Part shown: positions 22,891 to 35,056 of the stretch, in pieces | How the letters are laid out: each line of letters starts with the position of its first letter | How positions within the stretch are numbered: position 1 is the stretch's first letter | The notes under the pieces: generated by a model | What the model was told of the DNA's origin: nothing | The model's input: only the letters and a program-made list of their open reading frames with translations | The model's database searches: none | Origin: Rhipicephalus microplus | Taxonomy: Eukaryota; Arthropoda; Arachnida; Ixodida; Ixodidae | Assembly: GCF_043290135.1 (NCBI RefSeq) | Contig: NC_134710.1 | Location: 199,057,692-199,121,691, forward strand | Reading direction: 5' to 3' | DNA: 64,000 nucleotides | Made by a program: the position numbers and the translations under genes

Positions 22891-23974
22891 CAGGGTGTCT
22901 CAAGTAATGATTGTAATATTTAAAAAAAAATCATCATAGGTGTTATCTGCTCGCTCTCTTCACAGTTGGTTTTTATATAGTGGCAGACATCTAAGAGGGT
23001 TGAAGATGTTATTTGGAACCAACCGCGGTGGTCTAGTGTCTAAAGTACTCGGCTACTGACCCGCAGGTCGCATGACTGAATCCCGGTTTCGGCGGCTGCA
23101 TTTTCGATGGAGGCGAAAATGCTGTAGGCCCACGTGCTCAGATTTGGGTGCACGTTAAAAAACCGAAAGTGGTCGAAATTGCCGGAGAACTCTACTACGG
23201 CGTCTTTTATAATCAGTCGGTCGTTTTGGGACGGTAAACCCCACAAATCAATGAAGACGTTATTTGGAACAGTAATTAGGAAAGTGTAAACACTAAAGTT
23301 TTCAATTACTAGAGTTAGGCGGTTGAGTCAATTGGGAAACTTAAAGTCCTTCACGCGAAAAACTGATTGGCGCTTTGAGATTTAAGAAAAACGTCCTCTA
23401 GCAATAGCTGAGAGGTAATGCAGTTCTTCCCAAGTCTGCGGACAAACTGTCCCCGAAAGCGAAAGAGTGCTACTAAAATGAGGGAGCCTTGTTATATCAA
23501 CCATCAACCAACTTCTTTGTGTGGGTGCGTGGGTTTCACTCGCAATTACAGCGCTCATGACGCACATACGTTATCGAACGGAGAAGAACTGCACCCCTGT
23601 AACCGGTGTTTTGAACAGTGATGTGATTGTAGTCGTCTGCTTATTGCCCTTTTAGGTCAGTTGGTTTCAGTTTCACCGCAGAACCTAGGAGAATGTCATT
23701 ACTTCGTAGTTATTATAGAGGCCACTCTTGTGGAATCGCAAAGTGGCAATGAGCTTTTGGCATTAAGATCTTCAATTCTCCCATTTGACTTAGCTGCTGA
23801 CCTCCACTAAATAAAAAGTAAATAATTGAGCTTTCTTAATTGCTGTTTCAAATGATCTCTTCGACTTTCTTAAGATGTCTACCGCTACAGAAAAAGCAGC
23901 TCTGAAGACAGCGAGAAAATACCCTGTTTTGATAATTTTTAAACAATATTGGAGATATTTCTTGAAACACCCTG
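22891..23974. mobile_element. Non-autonomous TA-flanked DNA transposon (Tc1/mariner-like ends)
   Basis: The left end reads CAGGGTGTCTCAAGTAATGA, and the reverse complement of the right end reads CAGGGTGTTTCAAGAAATAT. Similarity continues for about 40 bases. Both ends are flanked by TA (22889-22890 and 23975-23976), the target duplication of Tc1/mariner elements. No transposase frame is present in the 1084 bases, of which 233 are a later SINE insertion. The superfamily call is inference from the TA duplication and the ends. Confidence 0.75.
23020..23252 (+). mobile_element. Ruka-like SINE nested in the TA-flanked transposon
   Basis: This is a full-length SINE with A box (GGTCTAGTGTCTAAAG) and B-box-like CATGACTGAATCCCGG, the standard body and the end block CCCCACAAATCAAT. 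Eighteen bases, GAAGATGTTATTTGGAAC at 23002-23019 and GAAGACGTTATTTGGAAC at 23253-23270, flank it and form a clear target-site duplication. The insertion therefore postdates the transposon around it. Confidence 0.93.
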
Positions 23975-23976
23975 TA

Positions 23977-24944
23977 CCATTCCCGCAAATACAGTGTGTG
24001 AATCACACTGCGGGCGGTTCTGCAAACGTATAAATGTTTTGCCTTAAAGCATAACTCACGCAAGAACTCATAGCATGGCAAAATCACCTCTTCTAGAAAC
24101 CCCGCCGAAACCAGTGTTTGGTGTCGTGGACAAGCTGAGCCATAAGTAACCTTCAGAAAAGCTGCGTTTTGTGTATGCTCATCCTTAATGACGACACCTC
24201 ATGAAGGCTGCCCAATGTTTCACCTAGAAATGAATAAAAGACCCTCGCGCGCTGAAATAAACTGTTCGTAAAACGCCACAAGGGCCTCTACAATATATAG
24301 AATTATTACGCAAACGAAAGCACAGAGATAATGTAAATGCTATCGTATGAGTAGAGCTGGCGTAGCTAGTCACAGCAAACAACGCAGCCTAACTTGCCGC
24401 CAGCTTTTCATAAACGTGCAACGTTGGTGAAGTTTTTATACGTTTCGTATTCTGTGCGGCTCCGAGAGCATCATTGCATATAGAACATATAGAATACAGC
24501 CACAAAGATTTTTTTTTCGAAATTATGGTTTGCTATTTGTCATACTCACCAGCTAAGGAAGTTTATCTGTTATCACCGTTAGCTGACATACGCTCTCACG
24601 ACCGGCATTTTCGAAATCTATTGGTTAATTGGCGTCAGTCCACTGGATAGTTGTTGGAATGTTGTCCAATGTAACAAAAATATGTATGGCATTGTTCAAG
24701 CTATGCGCTGTTGTAACCATGCTGCTTTGTATTTGTTTGATCCTTCTTTATTGATAGGGTGGCAAAGATCCTTCGAAAACCCCTGGAGCTCCTGCAATAT
24801 AGTGCGAGGCCGATATACACTCATGTATTTTCTTATCAAAATGTACATTTTTCTGGAGGCAAAAACTGCATTTTCTATTGTCTCTAAAGCTTTCTGGAAG
24901 CGAAACATGAACTTCATTTTCTTTTTCTATTCTCCATTTTTCAG
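23977..24944. other. Probable intron upstream of the Ig exon
   Basis: No gene or repeat is recognised. The last 35 bases before 24944 are pyrimidine-rich (TTTTCTTTTTCTATTCTCCA) and end in CAG, forming a splice acceptor for the Ig exon. Confidence 0.5.
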
Positions 24945-25256
24945 TGAAACCACAAAGCGTCACAATTAGGGGCGCCCATGGCCCATTGTCAGCGAACTAC
25001 CCAGCCGAAGTCGAGTGCGAGGCAGTGGGATCGAGACCGGCTGCAAACCTAACGTGGGACCTCGACGGCATGCCGCTAACGTCGAGTGCCTTGCAAGATG
25101 GAGGTCGATCCAAAGCGGCAGCCGGTGACATCAGTGTCAGCGTAGTAAGGTTCACACCGTCCCCCAGGGATAACGGCAGACCGCTACGGTGCCGTGCTGC
25201 CAACCCTGAGATGCCGGATGAAGCGATTGAGGACTCCTGGACGCTGGACGTACACT
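24945..25256 (+). CDS. Single Ig-domain exon of a Sidestep/nephrin-like adhesion protein
   Basis: This 312 bp exon is bounded by a polypyrimidine-CAG acceptor and a GTGAGT donor, and both ends are in phase 1. Such symmetric exons are typical of Ig domains. It encodes about 104 residues starting KPQSVTIRG. The domain shows the B-strand cysteine (VECEAVG, residue 24), the tryptophan (LTW, residue 37) and the F-strand cysteine (DNGRPLRCRAANP, residue 82). It ends in LDVHC, and an NLT glycosylation sequon lies at residues 34-36. The GSRPAANLTW and FTP..DNG..L.CRA.NP pattern is that of Sidestep- and nephrin-family Ig domains. These are cell-surface receptors, in insects partners of Beaten path proteins in axon guidance. 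The last codon is completed by the next exon. GC content is visibly higher than in the flanks. Neighbouring exons were not found, so start, transmembrane and cytoplasmic parts lie outside the window. Confidence 0.85.
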
Positions 25257-27186
25257 GTGAGTGACTGTCTGTACGGTTTCCCGTTTCACTGATTGTTTGC
25301 GATTTTTAATAGTTATTCATAGAGGCCCATAGACATTTCAAGGAGTTGTACAATTGAAAGCAACACCATTATCCAAATGGAATTATACAGCGTTGTTTAT
25401 GGCGTTATATAGCAATATGCTAAATGAACATAGCCTTTATTGAGGTGACTGGCCCAGGAAGGTGACCCAGTGCTTTACAGTCTGTGAATCTTAGCTAGGT
25501 TTGTACTTATCAAGCGTCCTTGCTGGTTAAGGGTAATAGTTGTGGATTGGGCGCAATTGTAGGTGTGGAACGACCAACTTTCGTAACAACTTTGTTCAAG
25601 ACTCGCTGTAAGGTTCGTTCGAATTTTTATTATGATATTCAGTGTCCTCTCTCAGATATTAGTGACATATTTAGAGTATATAACGACCATAAGCAGCAGT
25701 CAGCTTCTACTCACCCACAACTGAAGTTTAGACTTCCCTTGTGTTCTTGGCAAGCCAGTACGACTGCATTTATATATTAAAAATACCGATTTTTACAGGT
25801 GAGCTTGTTTGTACAATATATGACACAGTATATTAATATTCACTGAAGGTGCCTTATTTAGCTCATTCATTCAAGCTGAAAATGGTGGCCATAAAAGTAG
25901 CCAAACATAAAACACATCTTGAAGACACAGATTCTGCAAATACCGTCCAAACGTGTGTATTACACTGTGAGCCTAGTGCTGGCGAAGCCGTGTTATTTTT
26001 TTTTTATGGTTGGCTGACTATATCTAAAAAGGAGATACCTCGTTTTCGGGTTCGAGTGGTGACATATTTAGCCGTCAGTTTTAACGGCCCTTTGCAAGCT
26101 CGAATCGCTCTCTAATACTGCTAGCGCTTCGCTACTTATTGCACCACAAGACGTGGGACTGGCGAAAAATTTGGCCGTCGGGGTGTTTATATATGACAAG
26201 AATGATGTTTATTAAAAATCAATGTCATCAAAACGTGAACACAAACCATGAAAAAAACAGCCCTACAGCTGCAAAAAATTTCATAGCACATCGCTGTTTT
26301 AAATGACAAATATACGGTCTTCCCCACAAACACCTAACAGGAGAAGAGGTCTTTGCTTCGAGGAGACATTAAAATGGGGTTTATCCCCACATTACACTCC
26401 ATCTTCACAAAAAGCTATCGAAGTTCCTGCTCATTGTGCGGAGAAACTCCTACACTTTATCAGATTCACTGGGGCTGCTCAAAGCATCCCCAATATTGCC
26501 TAACACAAAAATGACACCAACAAACAGGTTGGAGCAGTGGGAGGCACGACCGTACAGCTGTCACATGGCCGACCAGCAAGCGCAGGTCAGCCAGATTCAA
26601 CGGGTGACTAAAGCCAGTGAGTCCCTAGACTAAGGCTTCCCTATAACAATCACTTACTCCTAGATGAAGTGTATCGCGCTCTCTCATAGACAAAAATTTT
26701 AGTTTGAGATCTTTCATTACCAAAGGTCACTTTCTTTTTAAGTACATTATAAAATTGGAGCTTGACATTTCACGTACATTGCGAGCTTTAAAATGTTGGT
26801 TAGGCTGCTTAACATAGCAAGTAAAATAGGAACGGCGTCGCAGGTGTTCCGTTGTTCTAAAAACAAAGCAGTTGCTTAATGCATTCTTGAAGATTAAGCT
26901 AGGTCATGTTCTAATGCTTACTGATGCTTAAGTATGCGAAGGTGTTGTATTTTATTACAAATAATTTTGTACGCAGTTGAGTCTGCGTGCCTGCAAAGGT
27001 CTTAGCGCAACTACCAAAGCCACTCTAAAAGTGCATAGCAGTAATTGACAATCTCAACACCCCATACAGAGGTGCACAATAACTAACACTTTATATGTCT
27101 TCATTAAAACTCTCATAGTGAATAAGGAGCGCTGTTTGTTAGTATCAGACGCGTTAATCGAAGTTTGTAGATCAGGGTCCCATTGA
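25257..27186. other. Probable intron downstream of the Ig exon
   Basis: The stretch starts with the GTGAGT donor. No further exon, RNA or repeat is recognised in the nearly 2 kb before composite repeat C. Confidence 0.5.
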
Positions 27187-27241
27187 CGGAAGGGTGTCAA
27201 ATGCGAAGCATTCTTTAGCAAACTTCGGTTAATTTGAGCGG

Positions 27242-27428
<187 letters not shown>

Positions 27429-27441
27429 TAGCCGCCCACAG

Positions 27442-27484
27442 CCTTTAGCTCTACTGACCGTTTCGGGGTCAGTAGAGCTAAAGG
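27442..27484. repeat. 18 bp perfect hairpin between units 1 and 2
   Basis: CCTTTAGCTCTACTGACC (27442-27459) and GGTCAGTAGAGCTAAAGG (27467-27484) are exact inverted repeats with a 7-base loop. Seen from the unit, they are its terminal inverted repeats. The next junction (about 27646-27688) has the same structure with a mismatch. Confidence 0.9.
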
Positions 27485-27532
27485 GTGTCAAATCCGAAGC
27501 ATTTTTTAGCAAACTTCGGTGATTTTGAGCGG

Positions 27533-27638
<106 letters not shown>

Positions 27639-27740
27639 CCGCCTGCAATCTTTAGCTCTACCGACCGTTTCGGGGTCAGTAGAGCTAAAGGGTGTCAAAT
27701 CCGAAGCATTTTTTAGCAAACTTCGGTGATTTTGAGCGGA

Positions 27741-27741
27741 T

Positions 27742-27821
<80 letters not shown>

Positions 27822-27823
27822 TC

Positions 27824-27888
<65 letters not shown>

Positions 27889-27889
27889 G
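27741..27889. repeat. (TATC)n microsatellite, unit 3
   Basis: A tetranucleotide array with one TTCATC interruption near 27820, in the third foldback unit. Confidence 0.95.
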
Positions 27890-28839
27890 CCGCCTACAGC
27901 CTTTAGCTCTACTGACCGTTTCGATAATGGTATCGATATCAAAGTTGGTATGGCATAACATTACTGTGTGACGAGCTTAGGTGACTAGTCTTAACATGAA
28001 AATCGTGGCATGTATGTTACAAATGTCATGATTTGCATTTCGTGGTCTTGCTGCTTTTGTGGTGGTTTCGTTCACATGACATATTGCAGAACTGCTAAAG
28101 TATGATATGACTGCAGGGCGAACATAAGTGACAGGCCCTAACGAGGAAATCATGATATGCATATCATATAAGTCATGATTACACGCCACGCTTGTGGCCG
28201 TTTCGCTAGTTTTACATATACAAAATTTGGTGTTGCGTGACGGGAACGAATGACAAAAGTATATGACTGGTGCAAACGCGATAATGATGACATGCGTGAT
28301 ATATAAGAACATGACAACGTACCATGGTGATGATGCGCTGGCGGCTGTTTCACTAGCTCCACCTATACCAAATTTAGTATCACGTTGTGAATGGGTGATG
28401 AAGGTAAATGACACGTCCAAACATGATAATCATTATATGCGTGTCACGTAAAGCATGATGACATGCTATGCTCATAGCATGCTCGTGACGTGAATAGACA
28501 ACGAAGCTAAATGACACGTCGAAACATCATTATAATAATATGTAGGTCATGCACGGCATAATTTTCGTCCGCCTCGTAGCGGTGCGCTGATTTTAAAGTG
28601 ACGTGCGTATCAACCTTCCTCATTTATGCTTCACATATTATCGATTCCCACTGTACGTGGGATCTGAAAATTTTTTCGTGGACTTTAATTCTCTACATAA
28701 CATTTCCGCCGTGAGTGCTACACAATAGTATAAAAAATGACGGTAACTTCACGCTAGTGGTGCCCAGCTTGAAGACAGAACGTAGGTGGGAGGCTTTTAC
28801 TGTTTCTTTTTTTCTCTTTAGGTGCGAAGCAGCTCTTTG

Positions 28840-29570
28840 ACTATCCTGTGCATGGCTGTCTTTCAGTGCATCCGTACGAACGCATGACAGCGCGCTCCCC
28901 TCGCCGCATGTGTCGGAGCAGTGCCAAGTAGGTCACGCCGCAGCTGCACGTTGACGTCACGCTCCTCTCGCAGTGTGCTGACGCCACTCTCTCCCTGCCT
29001 GTCATGCGCTCGCCGCAGCGCCTGCACTAGCCATTTGCCCACCACACCGGTCGCTACTGCCGCTCACTCCGCTACTGTAGCCGCCACTTTCTACACCACC
29101 GTAGGGTCGGTTCACGCGCAATAAGCCTGACGCGCGCCTGACGTACCCACTGAAACATGTCTGTACGTGGCACCTCTCTCTAGCTTCAGCCCGTCCACAG
29201 CTTGCAATGCTCGAGCGCACATAGCGTGGTAAAACTCTTTCGGCTCGTTCATCTGCTATAAAGAAGACGCCGGAAGAGGACGCTCTATCGCCCGCCGAAA
29301 AATCCGCCGAACCCATAAGGCCTAACCTGGCCGTCGCCGGTGTGGCGAGGATTCGCGAAGCGGATCGCATTCGCGAATGGCGACTTTGCGCCTGCAACAA
29401 CCGACGAGACGCGAGCCAGGGAAGCCGAACACAAACACTGGAAACCCTACTGCGTCGCATCGCATCAAATGTATCTTTGGATAGATGGTGCTAATTGTTA
29501 TAGCGAAAACTGTGGTGGGATCAGAACACAGGTCACGTGCGGTGCTATAGATGCCCTCCATCGCCGCTGG
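28840..29570. other. GC- and CpG-rich stretch, unassigned
   Basis: Compared with its neighbours, this segment is rich in GC and CpG (for example CGCTCCCCTCGCCGCATGTG). Open frames occur on both strands, which is expected at high GC. It begins with GTGCGAAGCAGCT, similar to CCGAAGCAGCT at 50980, so it may start with another dispersed repeat. I see no domain, promoter or splice structure that would make it a gene. Confidence 0.35.
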
Positions 29571-29627
29571 TGTCCGTAACCGTTGTCGCAATAAATAAAT
29601 ATTATTCTTAGAAATATAATATACCAA

Positions 29628-29700
29628 TGACACAATGGAACTCGAACCTGGGTCCAGTGCACGCCAGCCCAGTTATCTATCACTGAGCCATGCCTACGGT
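29628..29700 (-). repeat. tRNA-like SINE head remnant
   Basis: On the minus strand the sequence reads GGCATGGCTCAGTGATAGAT (A-box-like TGGCTCAGTGAT), and about 35 bases later GGTTCGAGTTCCAT (B box). The spacing fits a tRNA-derived head. It does not match the Ruka-like head, and I could not delimit the body. A decayed tRNA gene is possible but less likely, because the acceptor stem does not pair. Confidence 0.45.
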
Positions 29701-30137
29701 TGAAAGTAACTTCAGAACTCGCCTTAGGTTGGCTTCGTGTTGAGAAAGGAATCCCATTATTATCAGTATTAAACCATTTCAGAACATCAACGGGTCCACC
29801 TGGCATTACGCACAGTGAATTGCGTAAAGAGTGGGCCATCTAATGATCTTAACCATTAGAAAAGCTTGTTCTTGATCACCTATAAACTGTGGCGCATACC
29901 TACTTCGGGCATAATTCTTGATTGTCGTCAGTCACTGCAAGTGTGTAGCGGATACCACGCTTGTCCAAAGAATGATGAAGGACATCCTAGTGAATGGCAG
30001 AACTTATCATTATTTTTGGCGTGGTGGGTACCTAGCAAGTGTGCTTGTAGCAGCTATCCAAAGTGTTAGGACAAGGCTCTCAAAGGACACTCTTCAAGCT
30101 TTCGCTGTGACAGGGCTACACGTTCAGCGTAAAGCTG

Positions 30138-30450
30138 GCGTTTCTCTCTCTCTCTCTTTCTCTCTTGTATCTTTCTTGTATTTGTTTGCTTAGATTTCTT
30201 CTTTTTCTTCTTTTCATATTTATTGCTTTCCTTCTGTCTTTATTCTTCTTTCTTTTATTTCGTTGCCCTTCTCTCTATTGATTGCTACCAGTTTCTTTCC
30301 GAGTCTTTCTCACTTTCTCCCTGTTTCTTTCTGTTTCTAAGCTTTTATGTACTTCCCTCTTTATGTGTTTGCATTTTTCTTATTTTTCTTGCTTTCTTTC
30401 TATATCTTTCTAGCATTTATGTCGTGTTTATTTCACCCTTTTTTCAGCTG
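30138..30450. repeat. Polypyrimidine/CTTT-rich tract
   Basis: Over 300 bases consist mostly of CTTT, CTCT and TTTC motifs on the plus strand. The ORF at 30223-30492 through it is hydrophobic only because of this composition. Confidence 0.85.
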
Positions 30451-30473
30451 TCCCACTTGTTGCACTCGGGCCC

Positions 30474-30708
30474 TGCCACGGCGGTTTTGTAGCTAAGGTA
30501 CATGGCCGCTGAGCTGCAAGTCGCGGGATTGAATAACAGCTGAGGCGGCTGCTTTTCGATGGAGGTAAAAATTCTGGAAGCTCCTATGCTCAGATTTGGG
30601 TGTGCGTTAAAAAAAGTTAGATGTTGAAATTTCCGGAGTCCTCCTCTACGGCATCTATCATAATCATATAGTAGTTTTGGGACGTTAAATCCCGTATATC
30701 TAATCAAT
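30474..30708 (+). mobile_element. Ruka-like tRNA-derived SINE (diverged)
   Basis: The head reads CCTGCCACGGCGGTTTTGTA with a weakened A box, and the B-box region GGGATTGAATAACAGC is mutated. The body blocks GATTTGGGTGTGCGTTAAA, TCCGGAGTCC and GGGACGTTAAATCCC are clear. It is one of the older copies in this window. Confidence 0.8.
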
Positions 30709-33685
30709 CTGTCTGCTGCAGTCAGTTGCTGGGCTTCACCAATTTTATTGGCGAATACCCACATTCGTTTTTTTTTTGTTCGCGTTGGGCAGACTATTTC
30801 CAGCTTACAAGCGCTGCTACAAAAAGAGCACATATTGTATCCGGACTTTTTCTTGGTTTACGTGTCTGTTGTCGTCAATTGGAAGCTTTCAAGAAGGAAA
30901 CCAACCCCTTGTAGAATATTCTCTTTTTGTTTCCTGGAAGTGATCTCAAGCTCACCAAGAGTGTAAAATAGGCAGTTTTGTTCAACACAGCAGGCATAAC
31001 TGTGTTTTCCAATTTCAGGGTGAGTAATTTGTCATTTAGATCTTTCTATTCATTCATCCGTGCTTTGGATCAACTCAATTTTTTTTCTATCCAATCGGGA
31101 GGAAATTTTGTAGTTGAATTTGAAACACAGGTGTTTATTCTGGTGCTTTCAGTAGTGGCAGACAAATCTGTTATTAAAGGACAAGTAAGCTTCCCCGCTT
31201 TAGAGCTTTCTGCTGGCGCACGATATTCAAAGTTGATCCCCCGCCTTGTCCACATTATTACAAGGGCAACAAAGACAGATGCCTGCCAAGCAAATGGGCA
31301 GCAAATAAGCTTTTTCGTGTGGCTGTCAAGCCTGATGGAGCGCATAAGATGCGAAAACAAGTTACCCCGGAGCGCGTTGTGGCACCTAAAACAACAGCAG
31401 CCGGAATTTCCTTGGCGGCACCGAAAGTAGAGCGAAAAGTGCCGAGCGTTACCGTCGTTGAATATGCTGTTGGCACACTAGAGGAAGACTTATTGTTTTG
31501 ACGTTGAAGTGTTGCTTTGTGGAATGTCGTGGAAATAGAAGAAAGATAACTTCTTCAACCAAGCTATTTATACAATACAAAAGAAGATGCCGACAACCAC
31601 ATGGCTTTTCCACCTGCACCCAAGCCGTTCATATTTGTCTTTATCCATCTAGCTCACAGATATTGAGTGGAATACTATGTAGCCTTCGGCCAAGTGACAA
31701 TAACCCCTATACAGAAACACTATAATTAGTATGCAAACACGCCCTCTAGCACGAGCGATTACGAATAAAGTTGTCTGAAACCTAAATATATCACATTTTC
31801 ACGCAATAATTTTAAAAGACAGGTGCGTGCTTTAGACAAAATAACAAAAAACTCGTTGACAGAACCTCGTTATAAAACCTTCACCAGTGGAGAATGATGG
31901 TTTTAAAGATTTTTTCTTCATGTATTACCATGCCTAGCGGCTGCCTCGTTGCCTATAGGGCTGGTGACGTTGTCTTTGTTATTGTAAATTAGGGTATCAA
32001 CTGTGCTCCTACGCACATCCGCCACTTGCACCGTCGCAAGACCACAGCTGTTGGCCGCACAGGAAACCGCCGACATCGCACCACTGCGGCGGGTAGTGCT
32101 TGAGCTGGAGCCGACTGTCGGCCGCTTCTGTGGCTGCAGCTGCCGCCAGCACTCATGACGTCACGACTGTTGGCAAACAGCCTCGTGTGGTCACAATCCT
32201 CCAAAAGCACCGCTGTCTGTTAAAGGGCCTCCTGAACCCTTCCAAGTTTGAACGAAAGATTTCCTTTTCACCTTCACTACTCTTCCTGGAGGCAAGGAAA
32301 CTGCATAGTAAAAGCAGGGTAGGAGACGATTTTCAATGAATATCTCTTGTATAAGGACCATTCTAGAGATTATTTCCTCCTGACATAACATGAACTGACT
32401 GCTGTTGTCGCCTTTTGTGCTGAAAAAACGAGAAAAGCCTGGAGGTAATAACGCGCTAGTTTTTTGTATTTTCAGAGGTGTAGCTCAGTGGTCGTTTATT
32501 CCGCGAAATAAACACTTTGCAACGGAAGAGTCACGTCTTCCGGAGTCGAAATGCGATGCGTCCTTCATTTTTTTTCTTATATCTGTTCAGTGCCTTTTTA
32601 ACCGGAAGAGAAACTCACTTTACATTAATGGAAAGAAACAGGTCGAATTTTTATATTTTCAGAACGTACGTGTAGTATACTCGCTATTTAGGAAGACACA
32701 TCTGTTTCATGCGTTAGACACAATATAGCTTTCACTAACATTGATCAGCTGTGTCTGTCTTGCAGTGAAAATAAGGAAATAGCAAGAGGCAACGAGCTCT
32801 AACGTTAGAACGCGCTGTCACGCACGATGTAAGCGAGAGCACAAAAAAAGGGGGGGGGGGGGGCTCTTTGACGATCCTCTTCAGCGCCAGACGCCATGGC
32901 AGCACTCGCACAAGTGCTCGACGAGCGAATAATCGTCCAACATTCTGCTGCGCTGTCAACGAGCGCTGAAAAGATGAGACACTGGCTTCGTTTTGCGCCG
33001 GCTTTTTTGGTCGTCGCTGTCAGCACGTTGCGGGGCTCGTGTTTGCACTCTTTCTTGCCAGGTACTTCAGTGGGTGCACGGCTTCCCTCGTAAACAAACA
33101 AACGGCGACGGAAGACATAAAATGCTGAATTCCGCTCGTGTGCCTCATAAGAGACAGGAGCAATCAGGAGCAGTTAGGAGTGGCAAAACATGGCCCCTGA
33201 ATTCCTGAAACACAAATGGAGCCGAGTGCACGTTTGTAGGAGAATCACTCAAAGACAGGTCCATGTCAAAGTGTGGACCGCGACGGCCAAGAAGAGTCCC
33301 AGGAGAGCGCAAATAAAGGTGCATCATAATCCACCTCAGCCGAGGACCATCTATCTCCTCGCCTGGATTAATCGAAGAGGCGTTGTCGGCGTGTGCCGGC
33401 CGCGCACGAGAGATTAAAAGTGTTCACAACTTTAGCGTGTCCGGGCTCCGCGCACGCTGTGGCATGCCTTAAGGGAGGCAGATCCTGATAGTTGCCGCCG
33501 CCTCTGTGTGAAGAACAACAACTCTTTTTGAAGATTGCCCAAAAATATATTAAATCTGAAGTCGGAGGGAAAAGCGGACGTGTTAATACCCAAGCGTGAT
33601 TTTAGTGGCTCGCTCAGCACCTTGCTTCAGGATAGCTTTTGCCTGTCAGCGCGGGTTTTATGCGCAAGTTGTTTCGATTTTTTTT
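30709..33685. other. Unassigned stretch
   Basis: No gene or named repeat is recognised. The plus-strand frame 30978-31430 and the overlapping frame 31319-31501 look more codon-like than average, but I find no domain. A poly-G run lies at 32850-32863. The frame at 32896-33093 starts with an ATG in a CpG-rich block and contains a hydrophobic FAPAFLVVAVS stretch followed by CCAG|GTACTT, a possible splice donor. None of these can be called a gene. Confidence 0.4.
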
Positions 33686-33698
33686 GGGGGGGGGGGGG

Positions 33699-34089
33699 AT
33701 GAACAACAAGAGAGAAGGCAGGGAGGTTAACCAGGCACATGCCCACTTTGCTACCCTACGCTGGGGGAATGGGAAGGGGGCATAAAGATGAGAGAGAGGG
33801 GAAAGAGAAGAGAAAGAGAGAGAAAAAAAAGGATTGTCAGTCTATCGGCTGGCGCGTATCCAGCGGTGGCACTACAAAAGTTGAAGGTTGTCACGTAGGC
33901 CTGTAGTCCTCAAAAAGCACAAGACAGCTTTGACTACCTTCTGAGCCGACGAAAGGCGAGGACGGTGTTTCAGTAGCATCTGCATAGAGAGTGGCCATCG
34001 TCCAATTGTCGCAATGCGTCCGAAAGCTTCTGTCTTTCGGAGGCAAATCGAGGGCAATGGCATATAAGATGGTCCATGTCTTCCTTGGC
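33699..34089 (-). other. LINE 3' end and untranslated region
   Basis: Downstream of the RNase H frame on the minus strand, the sequence encodes only remnants of the C-terminal zinc region and then becomes low-complexity. It has a polypurine block on the plus strand (33785-33830) and a GGGGGATGAACAACAAG junction. A run of C then A on the minus strand closes the element. Confidence 0.6.
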
Positions 34090-34878
34090 TCAGCAGACGT
34101 CGCATTCCGCATTGTCGGTCAATCTGATGAGGGTTCTATATGCTTTTGTGAAGGCAACCCCCAAACATAGGCGACAAAAAAGTGAAGCTTCACGTCGACG
34201 AAGTACGGATGGAGGTCGAAGTTCCAGTCGAGGGTTTGTTTGGTAGAGTCTCGTATGTCTTATGCTTGGGGTGTTCCACTCCTGCAGACACAGACTACGT
34301 GCCAGGTGACGAAGTTGCTTTGCAGCGTCAGTCCTTGACAAAGGAATCGGAAGGATGTGCTCTTCTTGGTGCGTTGTGCGAGCGGCGTTGTCTGCAGAAT
34401 CATTGCCACTGATCCCAAAATGGCCAGGAAGCCATTCAAACTTGACCTCGTGGCCTGTTTCTGTGACGTGGTGAAGAAGCTTGACAACTTCGTAAGGTAA
34501 CTGTTCATGGCAACCTCGTCGGAGGACTGACTGCATGCTCTGTAGGGCCGGTTTCGAGCCTGAAAACACAGCCCATTTACTCGGTCTCTGAGATTTGATG
34601 TACTCTAGGGCGCAACGCAAAGCCGCAAGTTCTGCCGCCGTAGACGTAGTGGCATGTGACAGCTTGATTCGCAGAGTGATTCCTCTAGCTGGAATCATCA
34701 CCGCACCGCCAGAACCAGACGCTGTGGTTGAGCCATCAGTGTATATGTGCACGTGGTTATTGTACATTTCGTGCAGAAGATTCAAGCTCAATTGTTTTAG
34801 GGCTGATGAAGGCAAATTTGATTTTTTTTCTGTATTCCTGGAATTGAAATGCGTACTTTCGGAAGTGTCAGGCACCAC
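34090..34878 (-). pseudogene. LINE ORF2 RNase H domain and C-terminus
   Basis: The frame of 262 codons contains VHIYTDGSTTASGSGGAV (first catalytic Asp), TAAELAALRCALEYI (catalytic Glu), and WLPGHFGISGNDSADNAA (last Asp). The third acidic position, normally in a DSK-type motif, reads VFSGSKPALQSM, so Asp is replaced by Gly. The C-terminal part has RREASLFCRLCLGVAFTKAY and the start of the zinc region NAECDVC. In I-clade LINEs this domain removes the RNA strand after reverse transcription. The missing Asp would probably inactivate it. Confidence 0.87.
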
Positions 34879-35056
34879 GGAGAATACACCAGTGTCTCAG
34901 CAGGCGTAAAACCTGACGTAAACGACGCACGATGTGCGCAGACCATTGCACTAAATTTTGTGCGGGACCTCTCAGTAGCGGGGGTTGACATGTGGTGGGA
35001 AGGATTCCGAGCATGTTGCCTGAGGTACGTACGCATCGTTTTAATGGTGATGTGCG

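Noticed and set aside
29002..29460. 152-codon minus-strand ORF
   Set aside because: High GC lowers stop frequency. Frames are open on both strands and no domain is visible.
31498..31725. Frame starting LKCCFVECRGNRRK, suggestive of a THAP-type zinc finger
   Set aside because: Only the first C-x-x-x-C resembles THAP. The downstream AVPTF-like and C2H residues are missing and there is no gene context.
32896..33093. 65-codon frame from an ATG in a CpG-rich block with a hydrophobic segment and possible splice donor
   Set aside because: The frame is short, has no homology I recognise and lies next to poly-G. A single GTACTT is weak evidence.
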